64,000 nucleotides of DNA, from positions 4,834,001-4,898,000 of the forward strand of contig NZ_CP150254.1 of NCBI RefSeq assembly GCF_037975445.1, given 5' to 3'. The notes under the pieces were generated by a model. That model saw nothing but the letters and a program-made list of their open reading frames with translations. It was not told the origin of the DNA and did not search any database. Both the position numbers and the translations under genes were made by a program. This document shows positions 50,573 through 58,782 of this stretch, piece by piece (the first letter of the stretch is position 1; each line of letters begins with the position of its first letter). Source of the DNA: Peribacillus sp. FSL P2-0133. GTDB lineage: Bacteria; Bacillota; Bacilli; Bacillales; DSM-1321.

Positions 50573-52093
50573 ATGTCTTATCATATTCCATCTTATTTCT
50601 TAATGATAGAAGAAGAAGATCTAGAAGATTTACGTGCGGATATTTGGAGCGATGACCCTATTCCCGCCCATTTGAAAGTAGAAAACGACATTTATGTTAT
50701 CGATATTGCCTATCGGGGCTCTTATACCCGCAAATTCCGGAAAAGATCCTATTGGATTGATTTCATCGAGCCAGAACGATTCTTTGGCGCCCACAAAATC
50801 CATCTCAATGCAGAATACAGGGATCCTTCCCTCATTCGCAATAAACTCTCACTCGATTTCTTTCAAGACCTTGGTGTCCTTTCCCCTCATAGCCAACACA
50901 TCAACCTATTCCGAAATGGCACGTTTAAAGGTGTGTATTTACAATTGGATTCCGTCGATGGGGTTTTTTTAGAAAAAAGAGGACTTCCTGCCGGCCCGAT
51001 TTATTATGCTGTCAACAATAATGCCAACTTTTCATTGGAAAGGGACGGGAAAGCGAAAGACTCCCTTACGTCAGGCTATAAACAAGCGTTTGGCAAACCC
51101 GCCGATGATGAATATCTAATCGAATTCATCAAAAAAATCAACACCACCCCACTTGCAAAGTTTCCTGAAGTAGTCTCGCAGCATCTTGATATCCATAAAT
51201 ACTTACGCTGGCTGGTTGGAGCCGTTTGCACCATGAATAACGACGGTTTCACTCATAACTATGCACTATATCGCAATAGTAAAACGAAGTTATTTGAAAT
51301 CATTCCTTGGGATTACGATGCCACTTGGGGACGCAAAGTCAGTGGGGGGATCATGGAGCACACATATGTCCCTATCGGAGGGAAAAAGACAAACCACCTT
51401 ATTCCTCTGCTCTTGCAGGTTCCGGAATACAGTAAGTTCTACAAAGACCTCTTGGTTGAAACATTGGAAACCACATTTACTGTGAAGCATATGGAAAATA
51501 AAGTATTACCACTGCACCAGGGCATACGCCCCCACATCCTTCTTGATCCATATAAAAAGAGAAAGATTGATCTATTCGACAAAGAACCGGAATTCATCTT
51601 CGAATTCATCCGCAAACGCAGTGATTACTTAAATAAGCACCTTGGTGGCCTAGATGAAAAAAATGCCACGACACAACTGATAGCCAAACAGGACCGAAAA
51701 GGGGGAGTTGCTTCCGTGTCACCAATCTGCATTAAAAATACGGGGAAGTATGGCAGGGGAGTATATGCTACAAGGGATATTAAAAAAGATGAACTTATTG
51801 AGGTATCACCTGTCATCATTTCACCCAAACATGAATGGAAATATCTAAAGAAAACCGCACTCTTTCCTCACTGTTTCTATTGGGGAGATGACGATGAAAC
51901 TGTCATTGCCTTAGGAAATGGTTCACTATTCAATCATTCATACACTCCAAATGCGACATTCGATAATAATTTAGAAGATTTAACGATAGACTTTTATGCA
52001 CATAAAGATATAAAGGCTGGCGAGGAAATAATGATCAATTACAATGGTGAACCTGATAATAAATCCCCGTTATGGTTCGATGTCATCGAGTAG
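50573..52093 (+). CDS. CotH kinase domain fused to SET lysine-methyltransferase domain
   Basis: 506 residues, ATG at 50573 after GGAAGGTGAG. Residues about 40-355 are a CotH spore-coat protein kinase: RGSYTRKFRKRSYWIDF (48-64), NKLSLDFFQDLGV, FKGVYLQLDSVDGVFLEKRG, catalytic Asp 224 in MNNDGFTHNY, and metal-binding Asp 247/Asp 249 in PWDYDATWG. Residues about 383-503 are a complete SET domain: GKYGRGVYATRDIKKDE (SAM-binding Gly 391, 394, 396), SLFNHSYTPNA (454-460, the NHSxxPN motif), and GEEIMINYNG (Tyr 490). CotH enzymes phosphorylate Ser in repetitive coat proteins such as CotG/CotB; bacterial SET proteins methylate Lys. I know of no described fusion of the two. Both active sites look intact. 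Confidence 0.9.
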   Translation: MSYHIPSYFLMIEEEDLEDLRADIWSDDPIPAHLKVENDIYVIDIAYRGSYTRKFRKRSYWIDFIEPERFFGAHKIHLNAEYRDPSLIRNKLSLDFFQDLGVLSPHSQHINLFRNGTFKGVYLQLDSVDGVFLEKRGLPAGPIYYAVNNNANFSLERDGKAKDSLTSGYKQAFGKPADDEYLIEFIKKINTTPLAKFPEVVSQHLDIHKYLRWLVGAVCTMNNDGFTHNYALYRNSKTKLFEIIPWDYDATWGRKVSGGIMEHTYVPIGGKKTNHLIPLLLQVPEYSKFYKDLLVETLETTFTVKHMENKVLPLHQGIRPHILLDPYKKRKIDLFDKEPEFIFEFIRKRSDYLNKHLGGLDEKNATTQLIAKQDRKGGVASVSPICIKNTGKYGRGVYATRDIKKDELIEVSPVIISPKHEWKYLKKTALFPHCFYWGDDDETVIALGNGSLFNHSYTPNATFDNNLEDLTIDFYAHKDIKAGEEIMINYNGEPDNKSPLWFDVIE

Positions 52094-52120
52094 GCGTTTT
52101 TTGCTTCCATTTTATTTTGA

Positions 52121-52168
52121 AAGAATCCATTTTGAAGGAGAATTGATCAAAATGGATTCTTTTTTTAT
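52121..52168 (+). terminator. Rho-independent terminator after CotH-SET gene
   Basis: AGAATCCATTTTG and CAAAATGGATTCT form a 13-bp stem with an intervening loop, followed by seven T. Confidence 0.9.
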
Positions 52169-52202
52169 TCAGTTTTCTTCGCTAATGCAAGGACTCTTTA
52201 AC

Positions 52203-53882
52203 TTACATTTTATTCGGCGCTGAAATTCCCAATAAACTTAGCGCATCCTTTAATACAATCGCTACGGAAAAAGCGAATGAGAGCTTCATTTGTTTCCATT
52301 CATCTTCAACCAAGATTTTCGTATGTGCATAATACTTATTGAATGCACGCGATAAATGCAAGCTGAATTTCGCGATTTGTGATGGATCGGCTTGTTCAAA
52401 TGATTTTTGGACAATGATCGGGTATTGCTCCAACATCTGGATGACCGGCCACGCATATTCTCCTAAAGCTTCAAAAGTGATGGCCTGCTCTTTAAATTCA
52501 CCTTTTTCAAGCAATGAGGAAATACGCGCAAATGTGTACTGTACATATGGACCCGTTTCTCCCTCAAAATTCATCATTTGCTCTAATGAAAAATCAATAT
52601 CGTTCATGCGGTTATTTTTTAAATCATTAAAGATTACCGCTCCGACACCAACCTGTCTTGCAACCAGTTCTTTCTGTTCAAGCGCTTGATTTTTTTCTTC
52701 AATATTGCGCTTCGCAGTTTCGATTGCCTCTGCCAATACATCCGCAAGCAGCACGACTTTCCCTTTACGTGTCGACATTTTCTTGCCGTCTTTTAACATC
52801 ATGCCAAATGCTACGTGCTGCAAATCTTTTGACCAATCATATCCCATTTTTTCAACGACGTTAAAAAGTTGCTTAAAGTGCAGGGATTGTTCGTTCCCGA
52901 CAACATAAAATGTTTTCTTCGCCCCGTACTGTTTTTTACGATACATGGCTGCAGCCAAATCACGCGTCGCATAAAGTGTCGCCCCATCGGTTTTCGTAAT
53001 CAAACAAGGCGGCATATCTTCCAATTGCACGACATAGGCACCTTCGGATAGGGTAAGCAAGCCCTTTTCTTTTAGTTCCCCGACAACAGCATCCATTTTG
53101 TCATTGTAAAACGCTTCTCCGGCATAGGAATCAAAACGGATGCCCAATAAATCATAAATCGTCTCAAATTCTTTTAAGGACGCATCCCTGAACCATTTCC
53201 ATAATGCCAGTGCTTCCTCATCCCCATCTTCAAGCGACTTGAAGCTTGCGCGTGCTTGTTCATTCAACGATTCATCCGTTTCAGCTATTTCATGGAACTT
53301 CACATAGATTTTCAATAATTCCTGAATCGGCGAAGCTTCAATTGCCTCTTTGTCGCCCCACAGCTTATACGCGACGATCAACTTGCCGAATTGCGTGCCC
53401 CAATCTCCTAAATGATTAATACGCACGGCATTGTAGCCATTTTTTTCGGCAATGTTAGCCAGTGCATTCCCTATGACCGTTGAGCGTAAGTGCCCCATGG
53501 AAAAAGGCTTGGCAATATTCGGGGATGAGTAATCAATCACGACATTTTCCTGTACAGGCTGCAGTGAACCATACTGATCCTTTTCCCTTAATATCGTTTG
53601 CAGAACGTTTTCCGTCACCATCTGTTGATTGACGAAAATATTCAGATAACCACCCACAACGTTCACTTCTTGGATCAACTCACTGTTTAATTGTTGGGCT
53701 ATTTCAGATGCAATCACTTGAGGCGATTTTTTGAATTTTTTTGCAAGAGTAAAACACGGAAAGGCGACATCACCTAACTCCATCAATTTAGGCTTTTCCA
53801 TTAATTTTTCTATTTCACTTGCTGGCATTTCATTGTTCAAAGCAGTTGAAATCAATTCTGCAATTGGTTTATTCATCGACAT
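52203..53882 (-). CDS. argS: Arginyl-tRNA synthetase (T-box-regulated paralogue)
   Basis: 559 residues. Class I motifs are SPNIAKPFSMGHLRST (HIGH variant) and KKMSTRKGKVVL (KMSKS variant), with the N-terminal Add-1 domain and the C-terminal DALR anticodon-binding domain (FSLHLSRAFNKYYAHTKIL). Charges tRNA-Arg. The ATG at 53882 follows AGGAGGGAAA; a second ATG at 53876 is possible. Because it has a T-box leader and the short form of the enzyme, it resembles the amino-acid-responsive argS paralogues seen in several Bacillaceae. Confidence 0.95.
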   Translation of the reverse strand: MSMNKPIAELISTALNNEMPASEIEKLMEKPKLMELGDVAFPCFTLAKKFKKSPQVIASEIAQQLNSELIQEVNVVGGYLNIFVNQQMVTENVLQTILREKDQYGSLQPVQENVVIDYSSPNIAKPFSMGHLRSTVIGNALANIAEKNGYNAVRINHLGDWGTQFGKLIVAYKLWGDKEAIEASPIQELLKIYVKFHEIAETDESLNEQARASFKSLEDGDEEALALWKWFRDASLKEFETIYDLLGIRFDSYAGEAFYNDKMDAVVGELKEKGLLTLSEGAYVVQLEDMPPCLITKTDGATLYATRDLAAAMYRKKQYGAKKTFYVVGNEQSLHFKQLFNVVEKMGYDWSKDLQHVAFGMMLKDGKKMSTRKGKVVLLADVLAEAIETAKRNIEEKNQALEQKELVARQVGVGAVIFNDLKNNRMNDIDFSLEQMMNFEGETGPYVQYTFARISSLLEKGEFKEQAITFEALGEYAWPVIQMLEQYPIIVQKSFEQADPSQIAKFSLHLSRAFNKYYAHTKILVEDEWKQMKLSFAFSVAIVLKDALSLLGISAPNKM

Positions 53883-53896
53883 TTTCCCTCCTAAAC

Positions 53897-54130
53897 AAAA
53901 AAGCCCTCGCCTCTAAATAAGAGACGAGAGCATGAATTCCCGTGGTACCACTCTAGTTGCCACAATTGTGACCACTTTCCATTGTTAACGAGGTGACTCC
54001 CCGATGTTCCCTACTAAACGTTTCAAGAAATTTCTCCAAAGTGCGCTTCATTCATCCGTCCTGCATTAGGCTCCCACCATCCCTAACTCGCTTTCCATTT
54101 CGAAATGAACTACTCTCTTCATCACAGAAT
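53897..54130 (-). promoter_or_regulatory. T-box riboswitch leader of argS
   Basis: On the minus strand the leader contains AGAGAGTAG near its start (stem I region), the conserved T-box AGAGTGGTACCACGGGA (53954-53938), and then a G+C-rich terminator hairpin GCTCTCGTCTC ... GAGGCGAGGGC followed by TTTTTT (53931-53897). The bulge TGGT would pair with the ACCA end of an uncharged tRNA. A TATAAT for the leader lies at 54143-54138. Uncharged tRNA-Arg should favour antitermination; the specifier codon was not resolved by eye. Confidence 0.9.
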
Positions 54131-54201
54131 TTTCAATATTATAATTTAATCCATCGTACACAATTTAAAAAAACGTGTCAACAGGATTTAGGAAACAAAT
54201 C

Positions 54202-54747
54202 CTAACCAGCCGGTAACTTCATTTTGTCCTTGATGGTCGAAAAATATTTCCTTACGGTCCCTATTGTGTTGCTTTGCTTATTAGACGGTTCCATTTTGGA
54301 TTGACCATCGGCTAACAGCCCTAAAACTCCCATTTCCCGGCCATTATTGCTGGGAGACTCATCTATAAGTTCTGGGGAGTATATTCGCTTGCCGTCCATT
54401 ATGCCGCGAATCGAGCAGGCTAACTCTTCACCCGGGCTATCCTTCAATAAATAACCACTTACATTAGCTTTTAATGCGAGTTGAAAATAACCAGTCCTTC
54501 GAAATGTCGTTAAAATGACCACTTTGCATTCAAATGACTTTAATGCTTCTGCTGCCTCAAATCCGCTCATTACAGGCATCTCCATATCCATGATACACAC
54601 ATCAGGCTGTAATTGGTGTACAAGGGCCATCGCTTCTTCTCCATTACTGGCTTGCCCGACAATTTCTATATCTTCTTCAAGATTGAGTAGAGAACTTATT
54701 GCCTCTAACAGCATTTGCTGATTCTCTGCAATGACAATTCGAATCAT
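54202..54747 (-). pseudogene. desR: DesR-like response regulator with decayed DNA-binding domain
   Basis: The receiver domain matches B. subtilis DesR almost residue for residue as I remember it: LLEAISSLLNLEEDIEIVGQ, phospho-acceptor Asp 54 in CIMDMEMP, ILTTF, GYLLKDSPGEELA, GKRIYSPELIDE. The acidic pocket reads EN at residues 8-9 where DesR has ED. After residue 130 the LuxR-type HTH is degenerate (REMGVLGLLADGQSKMEPSN, then IGTVRKYFSTIKDKMKLPAG and stop), missing the recognition helix and about 20 C-terminal residues. The thermosensor kinase gene desK, which normally lies between des and desR, is absent. Probably non-functional. Confidence 0.7.
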
Positions 54748-54787
54748 TTAAAGTTCTCTCCTTTATCGAGTTCCTTATATGAAGCAA

Positions 54788-54823
54788 AGACTCCCCCAAA
54801 TCCAAGGATTATTAAGGGAGTCT
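54788..54823 (-). terminator. Terminator between des and desR remnant
   Basis: On the minus strand AGACTCCC pairs with GGGAGTCT around a 20-base loop, followed by TTGCTTC. It isolates the remnant from the desaturase transcript. Confidence 0.65.
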
Positions 54824-54840
54824 GGAATGATACATGAACG

Positions 54841-55872
54841 TTACAGTTCAGATTTCACTTGAACGGGAACACTTTTTTTCGTTAAATATTTAATGTCTTT
54901 GAAGCTAACAAAATTCTTGGAATCCTCATCCCATAAACGGAATCGGAGTGAGCGCAAGCTTGTCGCAAGAGTAATCGTTGGAACGTTCTCTAAAGGCTGC
55001 GTATTATTGTGCGCCATTTCCAATTTATAGTTAGGTACCCTTGGACTTAAATGGTGAACATGATGGTAACCGATATTACCAGTAAGGAACTGCATCAGTT
55101 TTGGAAGCTTATAAAAAGAACTTCCTTCCACTGCCGCCAATACATATTCCCACTCCTCATTCTCTTCAAAATAAGAGTCCTCGAATGTATGCTGGACGTA
55201 AAACAGCCAAATGCCCACTGAACCAGAAATCATGAAGATGGAACCTTGTACCAGAAGGAATGACTGCCAGCCTACTGCCAGGCAAAGCAATGCCACTAAA
55301 GCGACGATTATTACATTCGTCAAATACGTATTCATTTTTTCCTTCTTTCTAGCACCTTTACGGTTAAATCTGTTTTTAAGAAGGAAAACATAAATTGGTC
55401 CCAAACCAAACATAACCAATGGATTGCGATAAAAACGATAGGCAAAACGAAGTTTAAGCGGTGCAGCCAAATACTCATCCACCGTAAGGGTCCAAATATC
55501 CCCTGTACCCCGCTTATCCAAATTACCGCTTGTCGCGTGATGCACAGAATGCTCATGTCCCCATTGATCAAACGGGAATAAAGTCAAAACACCCATGATC
55601 GTACCGACTATTCTATTCGCACGGCGGTTTTTGAAAAATGAATGATGCGTACAATCATGAAAAATGATGAATATCCTTGTCAAGAAGCCAGCAGCAAACA
55701 CAGCTGGAATTAAAGCTAACCAATAAGAAACGGAAAGACTTATATATGCTAGGTACCATAAAATAATGAACGGCCCCAAGGTATTGACGATCTGCCATAT
55801 ACTTTGCTTTGTCGTTGATTGTTCAAAAGGAGCAATTTGTTTTTTCAAGTTTTTTGTATTTTGCAAGGTCAT
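54841..55872 (-). CDS. des: Membrane fatty-acid (phospholipid) desaturase Des
   Basis: 343 residues with four to six membrane segments and the three His boxes of acyl-lipid desaturases: HDCTHH (72-77), HEHSVHH (106-112) and HHVHH near 275 in GYHHVHHLSPRVPNY. Introduces a double bond into membrane acyl chains using reduced ferredoxin-type donors, adapting fluidity to cold. Closest in layout to B. subtilis Des (delta-5). Starts at the ATG at 55872. A likely DesR-type operator remains upstream although desK is gone and desR has decayed, so expression may now be constitutive or otherwise controlled. Confidence 0.92.
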   Translation of the reverse strand: MTLQNTKNLKKQIAPFEQSTTKQSIWQIVNTLGPFIILWYLAYISLSVSYWLALIPAVFAAGFLTRIFIIFHDCTHHSFFKNRRANRIVGTIMGVLTLFPFDQWGHEHSVHHATSGNLDKRGTGDIWTLTVDEYLAAPLKLRFAYRFYRNPLVMFGLGPIYVFLLKNRFNRKGARKKEKMNTYLTNVIIVALVALLCLAVGWQSFLLVQGSIFMISGSVGIWLFYVQHTFEDSYFEENEEWEYVLAAVEGSSFYKLPKLMQFLTGNIGYHHVHHLSPRVPNYKLEMAHNNTQPLENVPTITLATSLRSLRFRLWDEDSKNFVSFKDIKYLTKKSVPVQVKSEL

Positions 55873-55962
55873 TATTTAATTGCACTTCCTTTTATTTGTC
55901 GTTATTTCATATTATAAAGAAATCAACCTGAAATTATTAGTACCAGGTGTCATGACTAGAAG

Positions 55963-55976
55963 ATGACAAATGTCAT
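55963..55976. promoter_or_regulatory. Candidate DesR operator upstream of des
   Basis: ATGACAAATGTCAT has perfect 6-bp arms ATGACA/TGTCAT around AA, about 91 bp before the des start. CATGAC and AAGTCAT half-site-like sequences flank it. It resembles the DesR-bound region of the B. subtilis des promoter as I recall it. The rest of 55873-56296 shows no other gene. Confidence 0.5.
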
Positions 55977-56296
55977 GTACAAGTCATTTTCAACGGCAAG
56001 CGTAAAAAAGGCCAACCAGGAAAAACTGATTAACCTGTTCATATGTAAAGGATTTCGTTATCTTGAAATAACAGGTAGCCTTACTTTAAGAACGGGACTG
56101 TCAATATCAGGCTTACATTCCCAGCAGTAAACAAAAATAATTCGACCTGCCCTAGAGTGGAACTACAACAGAAGAATCGTAATTAGATTCCCTATTTTCT
56201 TCTATATAGGGCCTTTCCACAATGTACCTCTATTTTATAGCGATTCTCCATAGTAAACTGGTAAAGTTAAATTTTACAAAGGGGAATAAAATAATT

Positions 56297-57814
56297 GTGA
56301 AAAAATTCTTTGGATGTTTTATTATATTAAGCCTTCTTTGTGCATGTCTATTTCCAACTAACGGTAATTCATCAAACAAAACCCTTTACATAGGTTCTGT
56401 TAAAGTGGACAATACAAAAGTTTTTAGTTCTCCTAAATTAGGTTCCACTCAATTAAAGCCCTTAAAAAAGGGCGAGGAGTTTCCCGTCATTTCTTCTTCC
56501 GTTGGGGATTCCGCGGGGCCTATTATCCATAAAGTAAAGGCTGGAAACACATTATGGAAAGTAGCAAATCAATATGGTGTTTCAGTAAGTGAGTTACAAA
56601 AAGAAAATAAATTAACTTCGACCGAAATAAATGTTGGCCAAAACCTGAAGATTCCCCAGAAATATAAGATCCATAAGGTTGTATCAGGAGATACATTGTG
56701 GAAGATTTCTACTAAATATAAGGTAACCACAAGTGATTTGACGAAATTAAACAACTTACATACGGTTACCCTTAAAGTTGGCCAAAAATTGAAGATTCCT
56801 GATTATTACTACCAAGTTCAATTGCTTGATGGTAAAAAGGGATGGATAAAGACATCCCAGCTTCAAAAAAAGGCGCAAAAACCTATCGTCATGAGCTGGA
56901 CGCATAATGGATCGAAAGAAAACTACACCCAACAAATTAAACAACCTAATTTAAATGTAGTATCTCCCCGTTCCTATACGCTGAAGGATTCCGGTAATTT
57001 CGTTTCCGTTTCTGCGGATGCAAAATTCGTCCAAAACGCCCATAAACAAGGAAAACAAGTTTGGCAGCTTATCGGAAATCAATTTGACCCTGTTTTAACT
57101 GGTTCTGTACTAGGCAATACAAAAAAACGCCAGAAATTAGTTTCAACTTTATGTGATTCACTTGTTAAAACTAAAAGTGATGGAATAAATGTAGACTTTG
57201 AAAACATCGATCCAAAAAACAAGAAGGACTTTGTTCTTTTCATAGGCGAACTGAAAAAGGCACTAAAACCGCATGGAATTAAAGTATCCGTGGATGTCAC
57301 CCGAGAAAATGAAGACCCTTTTTGGTCAAAAAGTCTGGATAGGAAAGCACTTGGCAAAATAGCAGACTACATCATCATAATGGGTTATGACGAGCATTGG
57401 GGAGGGAGCCCAGTAGCCGGGTCCGTTTCCTCGTTACCTTGGATCAAAGAAGGAACTAAGCTTTTAATGAAAGAAGTACCCGCCCATAAGATCATATTGG
57501 CTGTACCATTTTATACGAGAGAATGGGTAACCGATTTATCGACCAAAAAAGTGAAAAGCCATGACCGTACCATGGCAGAGGTCAACAAAATCATTTCATC
57601 TCATAAACTTAAGAAGGTATGGGATAAAAAGACTCAACAAAATTACGTGGAGTATACTTCCAAAGGGGAAAAGCATCAAATATGGATAGAAGATAAAAAA
57701 TCGATGAAGCTCCGTATTGACCTGGTAAAACAAAATCATCTAGGCGGTGTATCTGCTTGGTACCTTGGATCAGAAACCCCCGACATTTGGGATGTATATC
57801 ATTTTAATCAATAG
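56297..57814 (+). CDS. Secreted LysM-GH18 glycosidase with split SH3-like domain
   Basis: 505 residues. Start taken at GTG 56297 (VKKFFGCFIILSLLCACLF signal), after AAAGGGG; the longer frame upstream is unlikely. An N-terminal half-SH3 (SVKVDNTKVFSSP ... LKKGEEFPVISS) is interrupted by two LysM modules (HKVKAGNTLWKVANQYGVSV, HKVVSGDTLWKISTKYKVTT). The rest of the SH3 follows (YYYQVQLLDGKKGWIKTSQL). Residues from about 220 form a GH18 barrel with the catalytic DGINVDFENID (DxxDxDxE type) and closing SAWYLGSETPDIW. Similar to spore-cortex or cell-wall N-acetylglucosaminidases of the YaaH/SleL/YvbX type. Confidence 0.88.
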   Translation: MKKFFGCFIILSLLCACLFPTNGNSSNKTLYIGSVKVDNTKVFSSPKLGSTQLKPLKKGEEFPVISSSVGDSAGPIIHKVKAGNTLWKVANQYGVSVSELQKENKLTSTEINVGQNLKIPQKYKIHKVVSGDTLWKISTKYKVTTSDLTKLNNLHTVTLKVGQKLKIPDYYYQVQLLDGKKGWIKTSQLQKKAQKPIVMSWTHNGSKENYTQQIKQPNLNVVSPRSYTLKDSGNFVSVSADAKFVQNAHKQGKQVWQLIGNQFDPVLTGSVLGNTKKRQKLVSTLCDSLVKTKSDGINVDFENIDPKNKKDFVLFIGELKKALKPHGIKVSVDVTRENEDPFWSKSLDRKALGKIADYIIIMGYDEHWGGSPVAGSVSSLPWIKEGTKLLMKEVPAHKIILAVPFYTREWVTDLSTKKVKSHDRTMAEVNKIISSHKLKKVWDKKTQQNYVEYTSKGEKHQIWIEDKKSMKLRIDLVKQNHLGGVSAWYLGSETPDIWDVYHFNQ

Positions 57815-57835
57815 ATTGATAGAAAAACCATAAAG

Positions 57836-57868
57836 AAAAAAGGCCTCACATTGTGTGCGGCCTTTTTT
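57836..57868. terminator. Bidirectional terminator between GH18 and EamA genes
   Basis: AAAAAAGGCC ... GGCCTTTTTT with a TCACA/TGTGTG-containing loop. The EamA gene's stop codon lies within it. Confidence 0.88.
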
Positions 57869-58742
57869 GCATGACATCCTTTTCAGTCGGTCTTGTCGTC
57901 TTAAGTGAATAGAGCACCCCAATAAATATCAAAGAAATACCCAAGATTTGAATCCTGTCCGGCTGAAATCCTGAAAGCAGAATATCCAAAAGGATGGCCA
58001 CTGCCGGATCGACAAAAATCATGAAAGATACTACATTTGTAGGCAAATGGCGGATACTATTAAAAAACAGAAGATACACGACGCCTGTATGGATGATGCC
58101 GGTAAGTACAGTATAAAACCATTCGGAAGATTTTAGCGTTGTGTAGACTGAAAAATCAACAAAAGGAATCAGTAATAGAAATCCAATGAACATTTGCAGA
58201 AAAGTTGTCGCGTATACACTTGTCTTTGAAATGCTCTTTCCTAAAAGCATCGTTGCCGCATAGAAAAATGCAGCAATGATCCCATAAATGATCCCTTCCC
58301 ATTCAGGGGTTGATGATCGAAATCCATCTGTTCCCATAATGAATAATGTGCCAATGAAGCAAAGTGAAATGGCCAGGATGGAAAATAAACTCATTTTCTC
58401 CCTAAAGATGAAGCTCCCGATAATGAGTACAATGATCGGGGCTAGATGATAGAGCGAAATGGCTATTGTCACGGATATCAGTTCGAAAGATTTAAAAAGG
58501 AATATCCAGTTTAACAAGTTGGTCACTGCGCAAAAAATGATGAGCATTACCTCTCTGGAATTCCATATTTCGTTCTTGAAATGTCCAGTAATCATCCATG
58601 CTGCACATAAGAAAATGGCAGCACAGATGCAGCGAACAAAAACCAGTTCCAATGCCGGAAGTCCTGATAGTTCTGAAAAGAAACCGACAGAACCAAAGAT
58701 CGTCATGGCTAGAGACAGTTGAAGAAGTGCTATTTTATTCAT
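57846..58742 (-). CDS. EamA-family (DMT) transporter
   Basis: 298 residues with about ten membrane segments in two EamA repeats (first about 5-135, second about 150-285: AFFYAATMLLGKSISK, PAVAILLDILLSGFQPDRIQ). Exports or exchanges small metabolites such as amino acids or their catabolites; the substrate is unknown. ATG at 58742 after AGGGGAAA. The last residues share the terminator stem. Confidence 0.85.
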   Translation of the reverse strand: MNKIALLQLSLAMTIFGSVGFFSELSGLPALELVFVRCICAAIFLCAAWMITGHFKNEIWNSREVMLIIFCAVTNLLNWIFLFKSFELISVTIAISLYHLAPIIVLIIGSFIFREKMSLFSILAISLCFIGTLFIMGTDGFRSSTPEWEGIIYGIIAAFFYAATMLLGKSISKTSVYATTFLQMFIGFLLLIPFVDFSVYTTLKSSEWFYTVLTGIIHTGVVYLLFFNSIRHLPTNVVSFMIFVDPAVAILLDILLSGFQPDRIQILGISLIFIGVLYSLKTTRPTEKDVMQKRPHTM

Positions 58743-58782
58743 TTAATTTCCCCTCAAGAAATTCCCATTTTTTACATTCATA

